From: Candidatus Aminicenantota bacterium
GTDB lineage: Bacteria > Acidobacteriota > Aminicenantia > UBA2199
Reading direction: 5' to 3'
Assembly (NCBI GenBank): GCA_030620255.1
Contig: JAUXFB010000057.1
Span: forward strand, 1-7,402
DNA: 7,402 nt
This document shows positions 1 through 5,837 of the stretch, in pieces. The notes beneath the pieces were generated by a model. The model was not told where the DNA came from. It worked only from the letters and a program-made list of their open reading frames with translations, and searched no databases. Position 1 is the stretch's first letter, and every line of letters begins with the position of its first letter. The translations under genes and the position numbers were made by a program.

Positions 1-144
1 ACCCAAAAAACCAAAAATGAGCCAGAAAGCTGGAATACTGCACCACCAGTTATGATGTTCAGGATTATGAGACATTGTAAATTCAAAAATTAAAGAAATA
101 ATCGTTAACAAGATCAAAGCAATCCAGAACCAATGCTTCTTCAT
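1..144 (-). CDS. Small membrane protein of the Mrp operon, 5' part only (continues past left edge)
   Basis: The first 48 codons of a gene that leaves the window at its left end are visible. The start is ATG at 144-142, overlapping the TGA stop of the preceding antiporter gene as ATGA, with GGAGG at 158-154 nine bases upstream, the best ribosome site in the operon. The product begins MKKHWFWIALILL, one hydrophobic helix at about residues 5-21. A polar His/Trp-rich stretch follows (SHNPEHHNWW, residues 25-34), then the start of a second hydrophobic segment (IPAFWLIFGFLG). The pattern of His and Trp, then IP.F, then FGF.G at a membrane entry recalls short, unnamed two-helix proteins that I associate from memory with bacterial Mrp-type operons, but no function is known to me. 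Position and coupling suggest a small accessory subunit of the antiporter. The reading frame and start are well supported; the family link is tentative. Confidence 0.8.
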   Translation of the reverse strand, partial: MKKHWFWIALILLTIISLIFEFTMSHNPEHHNWWCSIPAFWLIFGFLG

Positions 145-1643
145 AAGCTAATTCCTCCAAAAACATTAGTAACAACCCTTAGTGCAAGATGATAAAAATC
201 AAAAAGGAAATCAGGACAAATTCCCAGTAACACTGCCAATATAGCTGTTATCACTAATGGAACTACCACAAAAGGAGAAGCCTCCTTTTTACCTTCTAAG
301 CCTTCACCAGTTCTAAAAAAAGCACGATGAACAATCGGGAAAAAATATGCTGCATTTAACAACCCGCTTATTATGAGAATTATCAATGCAATTAAATTAT
401 TCGCCTGTAAAGCACCCAATCCAATATACCATTTACTCACAAATCCATTTACTGGAGGTATCCCGGTCAATCCAATTGATCCTACAGCAAAAGCTCCCAT
501 AGTCCATGGCATTACCTTTCCAACTCCATTCAGCTCACTTATATTCTCTTTGTGAAGATTAACATAAATTGCACCTGCACAAAAAAACAGGGTAATCTTC
601 ATTACAGCATGAAATGCAATGTGCATTATTGCACCCAAAATTGCTGCTGAAGATAACAACCCGGCTCCTAAGACAATGTAAGACAGGTGGCTAATTGTAG
701 AGTAAGCTAATCTTCTCTTAAGGTTATCCTGTTTTAAAGCCATCAAAGATGCAACAATAATAGTGAAACCAGCAAAAACAATCAATATGTTATTTAATCC
801 TAATTCATACATAAGTTTTGGCCCAAACACAAAACATACAACTCTTACAACACCGAAAACACCGGATTTAACAACAGCAACAGCATGTAAAAGAGCACTT
901 ACTGGTGTAGGCGCTGCCATTGCAGTTGGCAACCAGCTATGCAAAGGCATAATAGAAGCCTTTACACCTACGCCTCCCAAGAACAGTAAAAACAAAATCC
1001 ATGCCATATTTGGAGATAATACAATATTCTCAAATATTCCACCTGCTTTAAAATCAAGATTATTCGTTATTTGATAAGTTACAGCAGTTGCAGCAATCAA
1101 TAATGAACCTGCAGTTAAAGTATAAGCAAGATACTTTCTACCTGCTTTGATAGATTTCTCATCCTCTTTATGTATTACTAAAGGATATGTAGCTATTGTT
1201 AATATTTCATAAAACACAACAAATGTAAGCAAATTTGCAGCAAACGCAACTCCAATAGTAGATGAAAGGCAAATAGCAAAATAAAAAAAGTAACGAGTTT
1301 GCTTGTGGTCTTTTAATCCACGAACATATCCTATTGAATAAAATGATGTAAAAATCCAAAGACCTGAAGCAACCAAAGCAAAAAACACACCAAAAGGGTC
1401 TGCTTTTAATGCTAATTCAATGCCTGGAGAAATTTCAACTATACTTAATTCAGCAATTTTATTTAGAAGAGCATTTGGAACAAGAGAAACAACCAGACCA
1501 AATTTTATTAAACTCGCAGCAATAGTCCAAAATTCTCGTAAATTTCTTTTTTTTGAGCTTAATATAATTAGAGGGGCAGCTATTAAAGAAACCAGAACAG
1601 CATAAAGAGGAACAAAAGAAGTATAAAAACTTTGTATATTCAT
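141..1643 (-). CDS. Second MrpD/NuoL-type antiporter-like subunit (MrpA channel-domain equivalent or H'-type paralogue)
   Basis: A 500-residue polytopic membrane protein of the proton-conducting transporter family (complex I NuoL/M/N, Mrp antiporters). All expected ion-path residues are present: Glu146 in the helix-5 motif FYEIL, Lys228 in helix 7 (GVGVKASIMPLHSWLP), His253 and Lys259 in helix 8 (LLHAVAVVKSG), the His341/His345/Lys349 cluster (HIAFHAVMK), and Lys404 in helix 12 (GFVSKWY). It should therefore be a working channel. The segment AMAAPTPVSALLHA looks more like MrpA/NuoL than classical MrpD, so I infer it may replace the N-terminal domain of the missing MrpA. It starts ten bases after the mrpD stop. 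No good Shine-Dalgarno is visible close to the ATG at 1643, so translation may be coupled to mrpD. The TGA stop overlaps the next gene's ATG. The family is certain, the exact subunit name is not. Confidence 0.93.
   Translation of the reverse strand: MNIQSFYTSFVPLYAVLVSLIAAPLIILSSKKRNLREFWTIAASLIKFGLVVSLVPNALLNKIAELSIVEISPGIELALKADPFGVFFALVASGLWIFTSFYSIGYVRGLKDHKQTRYFFYFAICLSSTIGVAFAANLLTFVVFYEILTIATYPLVIHKEDEKSIKAGRKYLAYTLTAGSLLIAATAVTYQITNNLDFKAGGIFENIVLSPNMAWILFLLFLGGVGVKASIMPLHSWLPTAMAAPTPVSALLHAVAVVKSGVFGVVRVVCFVFGPKLMYELGLNNILIVFAGFTIIVASLMALKQDNLKRRLAYSTISHLSYIVLGAGLLSSAAILGAIMHIAFHAVMKITLFFCAGAIYVNLHKENISELNGVGKVMPWTMGAFAVGSIGLTGIPPVNGFVSKWYIGLGALQANNLIALIILIISGLLNAAYFFPIVHRAFFRTGEGLEGKKEASPFVVVPLVITAILAVLLGICPDFLFDFYHLALRVVTNVFGGISL
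154..158 (-). promoter_or_regulatory. Shine-Dalgarno site of the small membrane protein
   Basis: GGAGG lies nine bases before the ATG at 144, inside the 3' end of the upstream antiporter gene. It is a full anti-16S match and fixes the start of the small gene. It also suggests the gene has its own ribosome loading in addition to coupling through the ATGA overlap. Confidence 0.75.
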
Positions 1644-1653
1644 TTTAATATCT

Positions 1654-3156
1654 TTACATTCCAGCAGGAATCATCTTCTCAATGATCCCTTTTACAATAA
1701 TTGTATTTAGTAATCCAAGTACAATTAGAGCTATTGCTAAAATCAAAACCGGTATTAAAGCAGATGAGCTAACTTCATCTTTTTTATTATTTTCAGGCAT
1801 ATTCAATTCTTCTAAATTAGTAGATCTTATTGGCTTTAAATATACCTTTTCAAGTACTCTGAAAAAATAAATAGCATTTAACAGGCTACTGATTAGAAGA
1901 ACTGCTAAAAAGACCCAGCTTGAGTTTTTAATTGTTCCCAACACTAAATACCATTTGCTAAAAAACCCGACTGTTGGAGGTATACCAACCATAGAAAGAG
2001 CACCAACTGTAAATGCAGCAGTTGTCCATGGCTTCTTTTTTCTTATATTATCACTTAATTTAAATATATTTGAATGACCTAATTTAACTCTATAATTCCC
2101 AGCCACTAAAAACAAACAGGCTTTCATAATAGCATGGTTCATCACGTGCAGAACTGCTCCGATCAAACCCATTGGATTACATAGACCAATTCCTAATCCA
2201 ATATAACCTATCTGAGAAACACTACTATAAGCCAACATTCTCTTCATCTCTTTCTGAGAAATAGCCATGATCGAACCATAAATAATACCTATAGCTGAAA
2301 GCCAGGCTAAAATATCTGTAATATGAAGAGTTTTGCTAACATAATTAACACCAAAAACAAAAAATAAAATACGTAACATAGCATAAGCACCAATCTTGGT
2401 CCCTGTAGGTGCTATTAAAGCAGAACTCGTTGTAGGAGCATAAGTATACGCATCCGGTAACCAACCATGAAAAGGAAATACAGCCATTTTAATACCAAAT
2501 CCTATTACCATAAGAGAAATTGCAACAATAATAGTGGGTTCATTATAAAGGTGTGGAATAATACTTCTTACATCAACCATATTAAGAGATCCGGTTGTTA
2601 TATATAGAAATCCAACTCCCAACAAATAAAAAGAGCTGCCAACTGCTCCAATAATTAGGTACCTAAAAGCAGCTACTGGAGCTTGCTTTTCTCCAACTGA
2701 AATTAATCCATACATAGACAAAGAACATATCTCTAAAAAAACATAAAGATTGAACAGATCTCCAGCTAAAATAATTCCATTAAATCCACAAAGCATTAAA
2801 AGAACAAGGGCATAATAAGGTACGCTCTTTATTTTTGATTCCATTTCAACAATCTTCTTTGAATGAATAAGGACTAAAAGAGCAATTACATTAATAACTA
2901 AACACATAAAACTAGATAAAGGATCTAAAACATACTCAATTCCAATAGGTGGTATCCATCCACCAAAGTGATAGTGAATAGTACCAACCTTTAAGACCCT
3001 AAAAATATTATAAAAAGAGATAATAACAGAAATAGAAGTTGCAATCATAACCATAAAAAATGCAATTTGCTTCTTTTTCAATGCTACTATAGGAATTGAA
3101 ACAGCCATAAATAATAAAATTAAAGGAGTTAAAGCAGCTGAATTACTAGATATCAT
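1654..3156 (-). CDS. mrpD: Na+/H+ antiporter subunit D (MrpD/MnhD; MbhH type)
   Basis: A 500-residue antiporter subunit with many membrane helices, the usual MrpD length, belonging to the NuoM/NuoN-like proton-conducting family. It should carry ions through the cytoplasmic membrane as part of the Mrp complex. Key residues are all in place: Glu142 in helix 5 (LYVFLEICSL), Lys223 in helix 7 (GFGIKMAVFPFHGWLPDA), Lys254 in helix 8 (PTGTKIGAYAMLR), His337/His341/Lys345 (HVMNHAIMK) and Lys401 in helix 12 (GFFSKWY). A polar cytoplasmic stretch at about 441-466 precedes a last helix (467-490). The start ATG at 3156 overlaps the end of mrpC by 11 bases, typical of coupled translation; the nearest purine-rich site (AAGGA) is rather far upstream. 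It differs clearly in sequence from the next gene, so the two are old paralogues and not a recent duplication. Confidence 0.96.
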   Translation of the reverse strand: MISSNSAALTPLILLFMAVSIPIVALKKKQIAFFMVMIATSISVIISFYNIFRVLKVGTIHYHFGGWIPPIGIEYVLDPLSSFMCLVINVIALLVLIHSKKIVEMESKIKSVPYYALVLLMLCGFNGIILAGDLFNLYVFLEICSLSMYGLISVGEKQAPVAAFRYLIIGAVGSSFYLLGVGFLYITTGSLNMVDVRSIIPHLYNEPTIIVAISLMVIGFGIKMAVFPFHGWLPDAYTYAPTTSSALIAPTGTKIGAYAMLRILFFVFGVNYVSKTLHITDILAWLSAIGIIYGSIMAISQKEMKRMLAYSSVSQIGYIGLGIGLCNPMGLIGAVLHVMNHAIMKACLFLVAGNYRVKLGHSNIFKLSDNIRKKKPWTTAAFTVGALSMVGIPPTVGFFSKWYLVLGTIKNSSWVFLAVLLISSLLNAIYFFRVLEKVYLKPIRSTNLEELNMPENNKKDEVSSSALIPVLILAIALIVLGLLNTIIVKGIIEKMIPAGM

Positions 3157-3529
3157 TATCTTTTTTCATCCTTTTTAGTAAAACAGATTCATCCAGAGTT
3201 TTATATTTCTGGAATATAGATATAACCAGAGCAAATGCAACACCCATAGTAGCAACACCTACAACAATTGCAGTTAGCATAAGAGTATGCGGTAAGGGAT
3301 TTATGTATTTTGCTGTGTTCGCAACACCTATCTTCTCATCAAAAATAGGCACTGTTGCACCCCATTTAGAAGAACTTGCAACAAAGAAGATAATAATAGA
3401 TGTTTGAAAGATGGCTATGCCTATTAATTTCTTTATCAGATTTTTCTTCATTATAGCTCCATAGAGACCAAGACACATTAATAAAATCGCAAACCAATAA
3501 CCATAATGACCTAAAAAGAAATCAATCAT
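3146..3529 (-). CDS. mrpC: Na+/H+ antiporter subunit C (MrpC/MnhC; NuoK-like)
   Basis: A 127-residue protein with three hydrophobic helices (about 9-27, 34-51 and 82-107), homologous to NuoK of complex I. The family signature near helix 3 is clear: NPLPHTLMLTAIVVGVAT at residues 77-94, preceded by an extracytoplasmic loop holding KWGATVPIF. In Mrp and Mbh complexes this small subunit packs beside MrpD and helps couple the channel to the rest of the complex. The start ATG at 3529 overlaps the mrpB stop by eight bases and is preceded by GAGGG about nine bases upstream. The C-terminus is charged (LLKRMKKDND), and its last 11 bases overlap mrpD. Length and motifs are ordinary for the family and nothing is missing. 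Confidence 0.96.
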   Translation of the reverse strand: MIDFFLGHYGYWFAILLMCLGLYGAIMKKNLIKKLIGIAIFQTSIIIFFVASSSKWGATVPIFDEKIGVANTAKYINPLPHTLMLTAIVVGVATMGVAFALVISIFQKYKTLDESVLLKRMKKDNDI

Positions 3530-3959
3530 CTGAACTACCCTCTAATAAATCATCATAAATTGATACCATAATAGCCATAACTGCAATTGCAACTCCGATT
3601 TCAATGCATAAAATACCTATTGATCTATTCTCAGCTACAGCTTTAGAAAATGGAATGAATCCATAATCAAGAAAATTTCCACCAAACAATAAAGCAATTA
3701 ATCCAGTACCAAAATATATTAATACTCCGGCTGAGCCTAAAGGTGTTGCCCAACTACTTTTAAATTGAAGCTGAGAAATTTCCATACCCAAAGATAATCG
3801 GATTAATATAAAAGCAGCTGCTAACATAGTACCACCCTGAAAACCTCCTCCCGGGCTATAATGGCCATGAAATATAACATACAATGCAAATAACATGATA
3901 AAAGGTGAAACTGTGCGGCTCACTAATGAAACAATTGGATTATCTTTTTTTCTTTCCAT
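3522..3959 (-). CDS. mrpB: Na+/H+ antiporter subunit B (MrpB/MnhB; MbhF type)
   Basis: A 145-residue four-helix membrane protein of the MnhB family, at the usual length for a stand-alone MrpB. The hallmark HGHYSPGGGFQGG is at residues 31-43, after the short N-terminal motif SRTVSPF (14-20). The last helix carries a membrane acid, Glu120, in CIEIGVAI, followed by a short acidic tail (DDLLEGSSDD). In the complex it sits next to the C-terminal part of MrpA, here represented by MbhE and MbhD. The start ATG at 3959 lies inside the lysine-rich end of mbhE, a 20-base overlap and the longest in the operon. Only a weak purine-rich ribosome site precedes it, which points to translational coupling with mbhE. 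Confidence 0.95.
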   Translation of the reverse strand: MERKKDNPIVSLVSRTVSPFIMLFALYVIFHGHYSPGGGFQGGTMLAAAFILIRLSLGMEISQLQFKSSWATPLGSAGVLIYFGTGLIALLFGGNFLDYGFIPFSKAVAENRSIGILCIEIGVAIAVMAIMVSIYDDLLEGSSDD

Positions 3960-4257
3960 TCTTCTTTTTCTCTTTTCTTAATAAAAGGAAACAAACCAAG
4001 CCAGCTGTAAAAATAACAGTTTCTTCTCCTAAAGTATCATACCCTCTATAATCTGCCAGTATAACAGTGACCATATTTTCTGTTTCTGCATCTTTTTTAG
4101 CATTATGAATATAATATGAAGCAGCATTTGGAGTTTGTGATAAACTCTTTTCTTTATTCAGATCTGCGTATGCGTCACCCCTACTAGGTAAACCCAGAGA
4201 AGCATATATCATCAAAGCACAAAAAACAATCATAATTAAATAATTAACAACCTTCAA
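3940..4257 (-). CDS. mbhE: MbhE-like subunit (equivalent of the MrpA C-terminal region)
   Basis: A 105-residue protein with an N-terminal helix (about 4-22), an extracytoplasmic domain and a second helix (about 79-93) ending in a very basic tail (RKEKKKNGKKKR). The diagnostic motif is NMVTVILADYRGYDTLGEE at residues 61-79, the same block that MrpA carries near its C-terminus as DFRG.DT.GE. An LPSRGD turn at 23-28 and the polar YYIHN segment fit MbhE. In Mbh-type complexes it is a separate small subunit between MbhD and the MrpB equivalent, exactly as here. The start is TTG at 4257, overlapping the upstream TGA stop as TTGA. A strong AAGGAG six bases away decides this start. MbhE identity is taken from motif and gene order. 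Confidence 0.9.
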   Translation of the reverse strand: MKVVNYLIMIVFCALMIYASLGLPSRGDAYADLNKEKSLSQTPNAASYYIHNAKKDAETENMVTVILADYRGYDTLGEETVIFTAGLVCFLLLRKEKKKNGKKKR

Positions 4258-4826
4258 TCTGAACTCCTTCTGCTCGTTCTATAAATTGTTATTATCAATA
4301 AAACTCCTGTAACACCTGCGCCAACAACTGCTTCAGTAAACCCTACATCTATAGCTCCCATAGCAATATAAATCAATGCTGTAAAAAAACTGAATACACT
4401 CAAAGTGATAACAGCTGTAAGTAAATTTTTTACATATAAGGATACAAAAGCTGCAATAAGTAAGCAAATAAATAAAACTATCTCAATTTCCCAGTTCATC
4501 TTTTTTTTGATTTTTTTAGACTTATCTTTTTTAAACCAGGGTCTCAACCTAAACCTGTATGCTGCTCTTGCAAGAGCATTTGTAGCAGTGGGGTTTGTTA
4601 AAGCAACAAACGTAATTATAATGATTAACTTTGCACTATTAACAGAAAATCCCTCATATATAACTAATCCAAAAATTACCAATATTATAGCGAGAGTATC
4701 AACTTTACCTGTAGCATGTGCTCTTGAGTAAAAATCTGGAAGGCGGATTAAACCCAGACTTCCTATAAACATAAAAAAAGCACCCAAGCTTATAAATATA
4801 ATTGATAATATATCTTTAAGTACCAT
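4254..4826 (-). CDS. mrpG: MrpG-MbhD fusion: antiporter subunit G joined to an MbhD/DUF4040 domain
   Basis: One 190-residue frame contains two subunits that are normally separate. Residues 1-98 are MrpG/MnhG: three hydrophobic helices with the signatures GLIRLPDFYSRAHATGKVDT (25-44) and LTNPTATNALARAAYR (76-91). Residues 110-190 are an MbhD-type (DUF4040) domain with three helices and the conserved block AIDVGFTEAVVGAG (158-171), including Glu165, a likely ion-path acid; this domain matches part of the MrpA C-terminal half. They are joined by a lysine-rich linker (KKDKSKKIKKK, about 99-109) encoded by A7 and A8 runs. Met110 would be a natural start for a separate MbhD. Losing one A from the A8 run would end MrpG at a TGA overlapping that ATG. 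The ATG at 4826 overlaps mrpF by 11 bases and has AGAAGGAAG just upstream. Both domains are secure; whether one chain is made in the cell is open. Confidence 0.9.
   Translation of the reverse strand: MVLKDILSIIFISLGAFFMFIGSLGLIRLPDFYSRAHATGKVDTLAIILVIFGLVIYEGFSVNSAKLIIIITFVALTNPTATNALARAAYRFRLRPWFKKDKSKKIKKKMNWEIEIVLFICLLIAAFVSLYVKNLLTAVITLSVFSFFTALIYIAMGAIDVGFTEAVVGAGVTGVLLIITIYRTSRRSSD
4264..4269 (-). promoter_or_regulatory. Shine-Dalgarno site of mbhE supporting its TTG start
   Basis: AAGGAG lies six bases upstream of the TTG at 4257, within the last codons of the MrpG-MbhD gene. Strong pairing plus the TTGA stop-start overlap makes this non-ATG start convincing. Confidence 0.75.
4501..4508 (-). 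other. A8 homopolymer at the MrpG-MbhD junction (possible slippage site)
   Basis: On the coding strand eight A residues (4508-4501) encode Lys107, Lys108 and part of Lys109, two bases after an A7 run (4517-4511). Loss of one A gives Lys-Lys-Arg then TGA (4498-4496), overlapping ATG 4499-4497. Gain of one A gives a short tail (KKKDELGN) then stop. Either shift therefore releases MrpG alone. Whether slippage occurs cannot be told from sequence. Confidence 0.5.
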
Positions 4827-5097
4827 TCTTCCTTCTTGAACCCAAAGTACCTAAATACTTTGCAAATACAATAACTCCAATAAAATTGAGGCATGAATAA
4901 GCCATAGCTATGTCAATAAACATATCTATTCTGTTAAAAATAACTCCCACCATTAATATTAAAACCATTGAACTTGTTGCGATTGAACCAGAACAAAGCA
5001 CACGATCATATATTGTAGGACCTGTTACAACACGATAAAGAGGAATGAAAATAATTACGCTCAAAATAACTGACACATAAATAAAGAACATATGCAT
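4816..5097 (-). CDS. mrpF: Na+/H+ antiporter subunit F (MrpF/MnhF)
   Basis: A 93-residue, three-helix membrane protein of the MrpF family at its usual size. The conserved loop GPTIYDRVL (26-34) with Asp31, and the third helix beginning RIDMFIDIAMAYSCLNFIGVI with Asp58 and Asp62, are the family's polar membrane residues. MrpF packs between MrpE and MrpG in the small-subunit part of the antiporter. The gene overlaps the mrpE stop by one base (TAATG) and has a strong AAGGTGG at 5111-5105. Two ATG codons are close together (Met1 and Met3, as ATGCATATG); I keep the first because its seven-base spacing from the ribosome site is good. Its end overlaps mrpG by 11 bases. Confidence 0.95.
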   Translation of the reverse strand: MHMFFIYVSVILSVIIFIPLYRVVTGPTIYDRVLCSGSIATSSMVLILMVGVIFNRIDMFIDIAMAYSCLNFIGVIVFAKYLGTLGSRRKNGT

Positions 5098-5681
5098 TAT
5101 ATATCCACCTTAGATTTTATGATTTCAATATTTGATACTATTTGCCCTGGTTTTTTTTCATAAAGTTTTGCAACCTGCTCTGGCAAAGTTCCAGAAATAA
5201 TTCCAGATGAAGATACATCCATTAAAGCATGAACTATAAAGTCATCACCAGATATCTGCACTGTTATTGTTCCTGGTGTTAATGTAATTGAATTTCCTAA
5301 AATTACTTTTGCAGTTGTGCAAGGCAATTTAGTTTTAAAGAGAATTATAGAAGGATCAATCGGCATTTTTGGAGAAAGAACAGCATAGGCAACTTGCAAG
5401 CTTGCAATTACTATTTGCCATAATAACCATGGTATATAAAATAATAATCTAAAAAAATTCATCCTCACCTGGTAATAATCCTTTATCACTGCTTCAGCTT
5501 TATCTATTTCTTCTTGAAAAAAAAAGTACCTTTTTAGTTTGAAATTAATTAGAATAACCAATAAAGAGGAAAACACTCCCATTGAAATGTGAAAAAAGTC
5601 ATAATGACCACTCAAAAGTAACCAAAATCCAAATAACAGGACAAATTGAATAACTAAATTTTTAATAAAAATCTGCTTCAA
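5097..5681 (-). CDS. mrpE: Na+/H+ antiporter subunit E (MrpE/MnhE), first gene of the antiporter operon
   Basis: A 194-residue MrpE protein, slightly longer than the commonest family members (about 160). Two hydrophobic helices lie near the N-terminus (about 8-47), a third stretch follows the amphipathic segment at 80-103, and a soluble C-terminal domain faces the cytoplasm. The family signature LGNSITLTPGTITVQI is at residues 128-143, followed by DDFIVHALMD. MrpE is the outermost small subunit of Mrp complexes and matches MbhA. The start is TTG at 5681: an in-frame TGA lies only four codons upstream, so no earlier start exists, and GAGG sits seven bases before the TTG. A consensus promoter precedes it. 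The weak start codon behind a strong promoter may limit expression of the whole coupled operon; this is inference. Confidence 0.94.
   Translation of the reverse strand: MKQIFIKNLVIQFVLLFGFWLLLSGHYDFFHISMGVFSSLLVILINFKLKRYFFFQEEIDKAEAVIKDYYQVRMNFFRLLFYIPWLLWQIVIASLQVAYAVLSPKMPIDPSIILFKTKLPCTTAKVILGNSITLTPGTITVQISGDDFIVHALMDVSSSGIISGTLPEQVAKLYEKKPGQIVSNIEIIKSKVDI
5105..5111 (-). promoter_or_regulatory. Shine-Dalgarno site of mrpF
   Basis: AAGGTGG, seven bases upstream of the ATG at 5097 and within the last codons of mrpE. The spacing favours the first of the two nearby ATG codons. Confidence 0.7.
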
Positions 5682-5688
5682 TAAATTG

Positions 5689-5692
5689 CCTC
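5689..5692 (-). promoter_or_regulatory. Shine-Dalgarno site of mrpE supporting its TTG start
   Basis: GAGG, seven bases before the TTG at 5681, just downstream of a T8 run. The G of the in-frame upstream TGA stop is also the first base of this site, so the reading frame cannot extend further upstream. Confidence 0.65.
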
Positions 5693-5695
5693 AAT

Positions 5696-5717
5696 AAAAA
5701 AAATTTATTTTTTTTTT
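5696..5717 (-). repeat. A10/T8 homopolymer pair in the mrpE leader
   Basis: The predicted leader contains an A10 run (5717-5708), a four-base TAAA, and a T8 run (5703-5696) ending four bases before the mrpE ribosome site. In RNA the two runs could pair as a weak all-A-U stem of eight base pairs. Homopolymers this long can also change length by slippage. A regulatory effect is only a possibility. Confidence 0.4.
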
Positions 5718-5733
5718 GATATAGATAAGTCAT

Positions 5734-5762
5734 ATTATATTTTTTTTTATAAATACTGTCAA
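5734..5762 (-). promoter_or_regulatory. Perfect-consensus sigma-70-type promoter of the mrp operon
   Basis: Reading the minus strand, TTGACA (5762-5757) is followed by exactly 17 bases and then TATAAT (5739-5734). Both hexamers match the housekeeping consensus at all six positions and the spacing is ideal. The spacer contains a run of nine A residues, which would bend the DNA. Transcription would start near 5726, giving a leader of about 45 bases before the mrpE TTG. No operator-like inverted repeat is evident next to it, so it looks constitutive and strong. In such AT-rich DNA a TATAAT alone would mean little; the exact TTGACA at ideal spacing, in the only sizeable gap and pointing the right way, makes the call good. 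Confidence 0.85.
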
Positions 5763-5837
5763 GTAAGAAATTGGGACAAAAAATAATTTAGACATTAGAT
5801 ATGTTTTTTTAAGATCATAATATATTATATTTTTCAG

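Larger units (their letters stand above)
5682..5837 (-). other. Intergenic region between ksgA and mrpE
   Basis: The only sizeable non-coding gap, 156 bases and extremely AT-rich. It contains the mrp promoter and leader. Downstream of the ksgA stop I see only a 12-base AT palindrome (ATAATATATTAT) and a four-base-pair stem (ACAT-ATCTA-ATGT), neither a credible intrinsic terminator, so read-through from ksgA into mrp is possible. The string AAAAATATAATAT occurs twice, with its two TATAAT cores exactly 90 bases apart; the upstream copy (5829-5824) has no recognisable -35 partner. No small gene or known riboswitch is recognised. Confidence 0.7.

Noticed and set aside
373..555. Short plus-strand open frames at 373-555, 1420-1605 and 1682-1870
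   Set aside because: All are 60-62 codons, antisense to well-defined antiporter genes, and encode low-complexity products without family features.
763..1074. Plus-strand open frame of 103 codons
   Set aside because: It lies antisense inside the second antiporter gene, whose protein motifs are unmistakable. The plus-strand product is Thr/Pro/Lys-rich with no recognisable domain.
1654..3156. Recent tandem duplication producing the two 500-residue antiporter genes
   Set aside because: Equal length is coincidental: outside the family's key residues the sequences differ widely, and the motif contexts point to MrpD-like and MrpA/NuoL-like lineages.
4405..4731. Plus-strand open frame of 108 codons
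   Set aside because: It is antisense to the MrpG-MbhD gene, and no domain or convincing ribosome site supports it.
5682..5726. Riboswitch in the mrp leader (for example a sodium-sensing one)
   Set aside because: The predicted leader is only about 45 bases of mostly A and T, with no conserved core and no stable stems.
5775..5800. Possible intrinsic terminator after ksgA
   Set aside because: The best stem is four A/T-rich base pairs (ACAT with ATGT) with a run of T beginning only several bases later; too weak to call.
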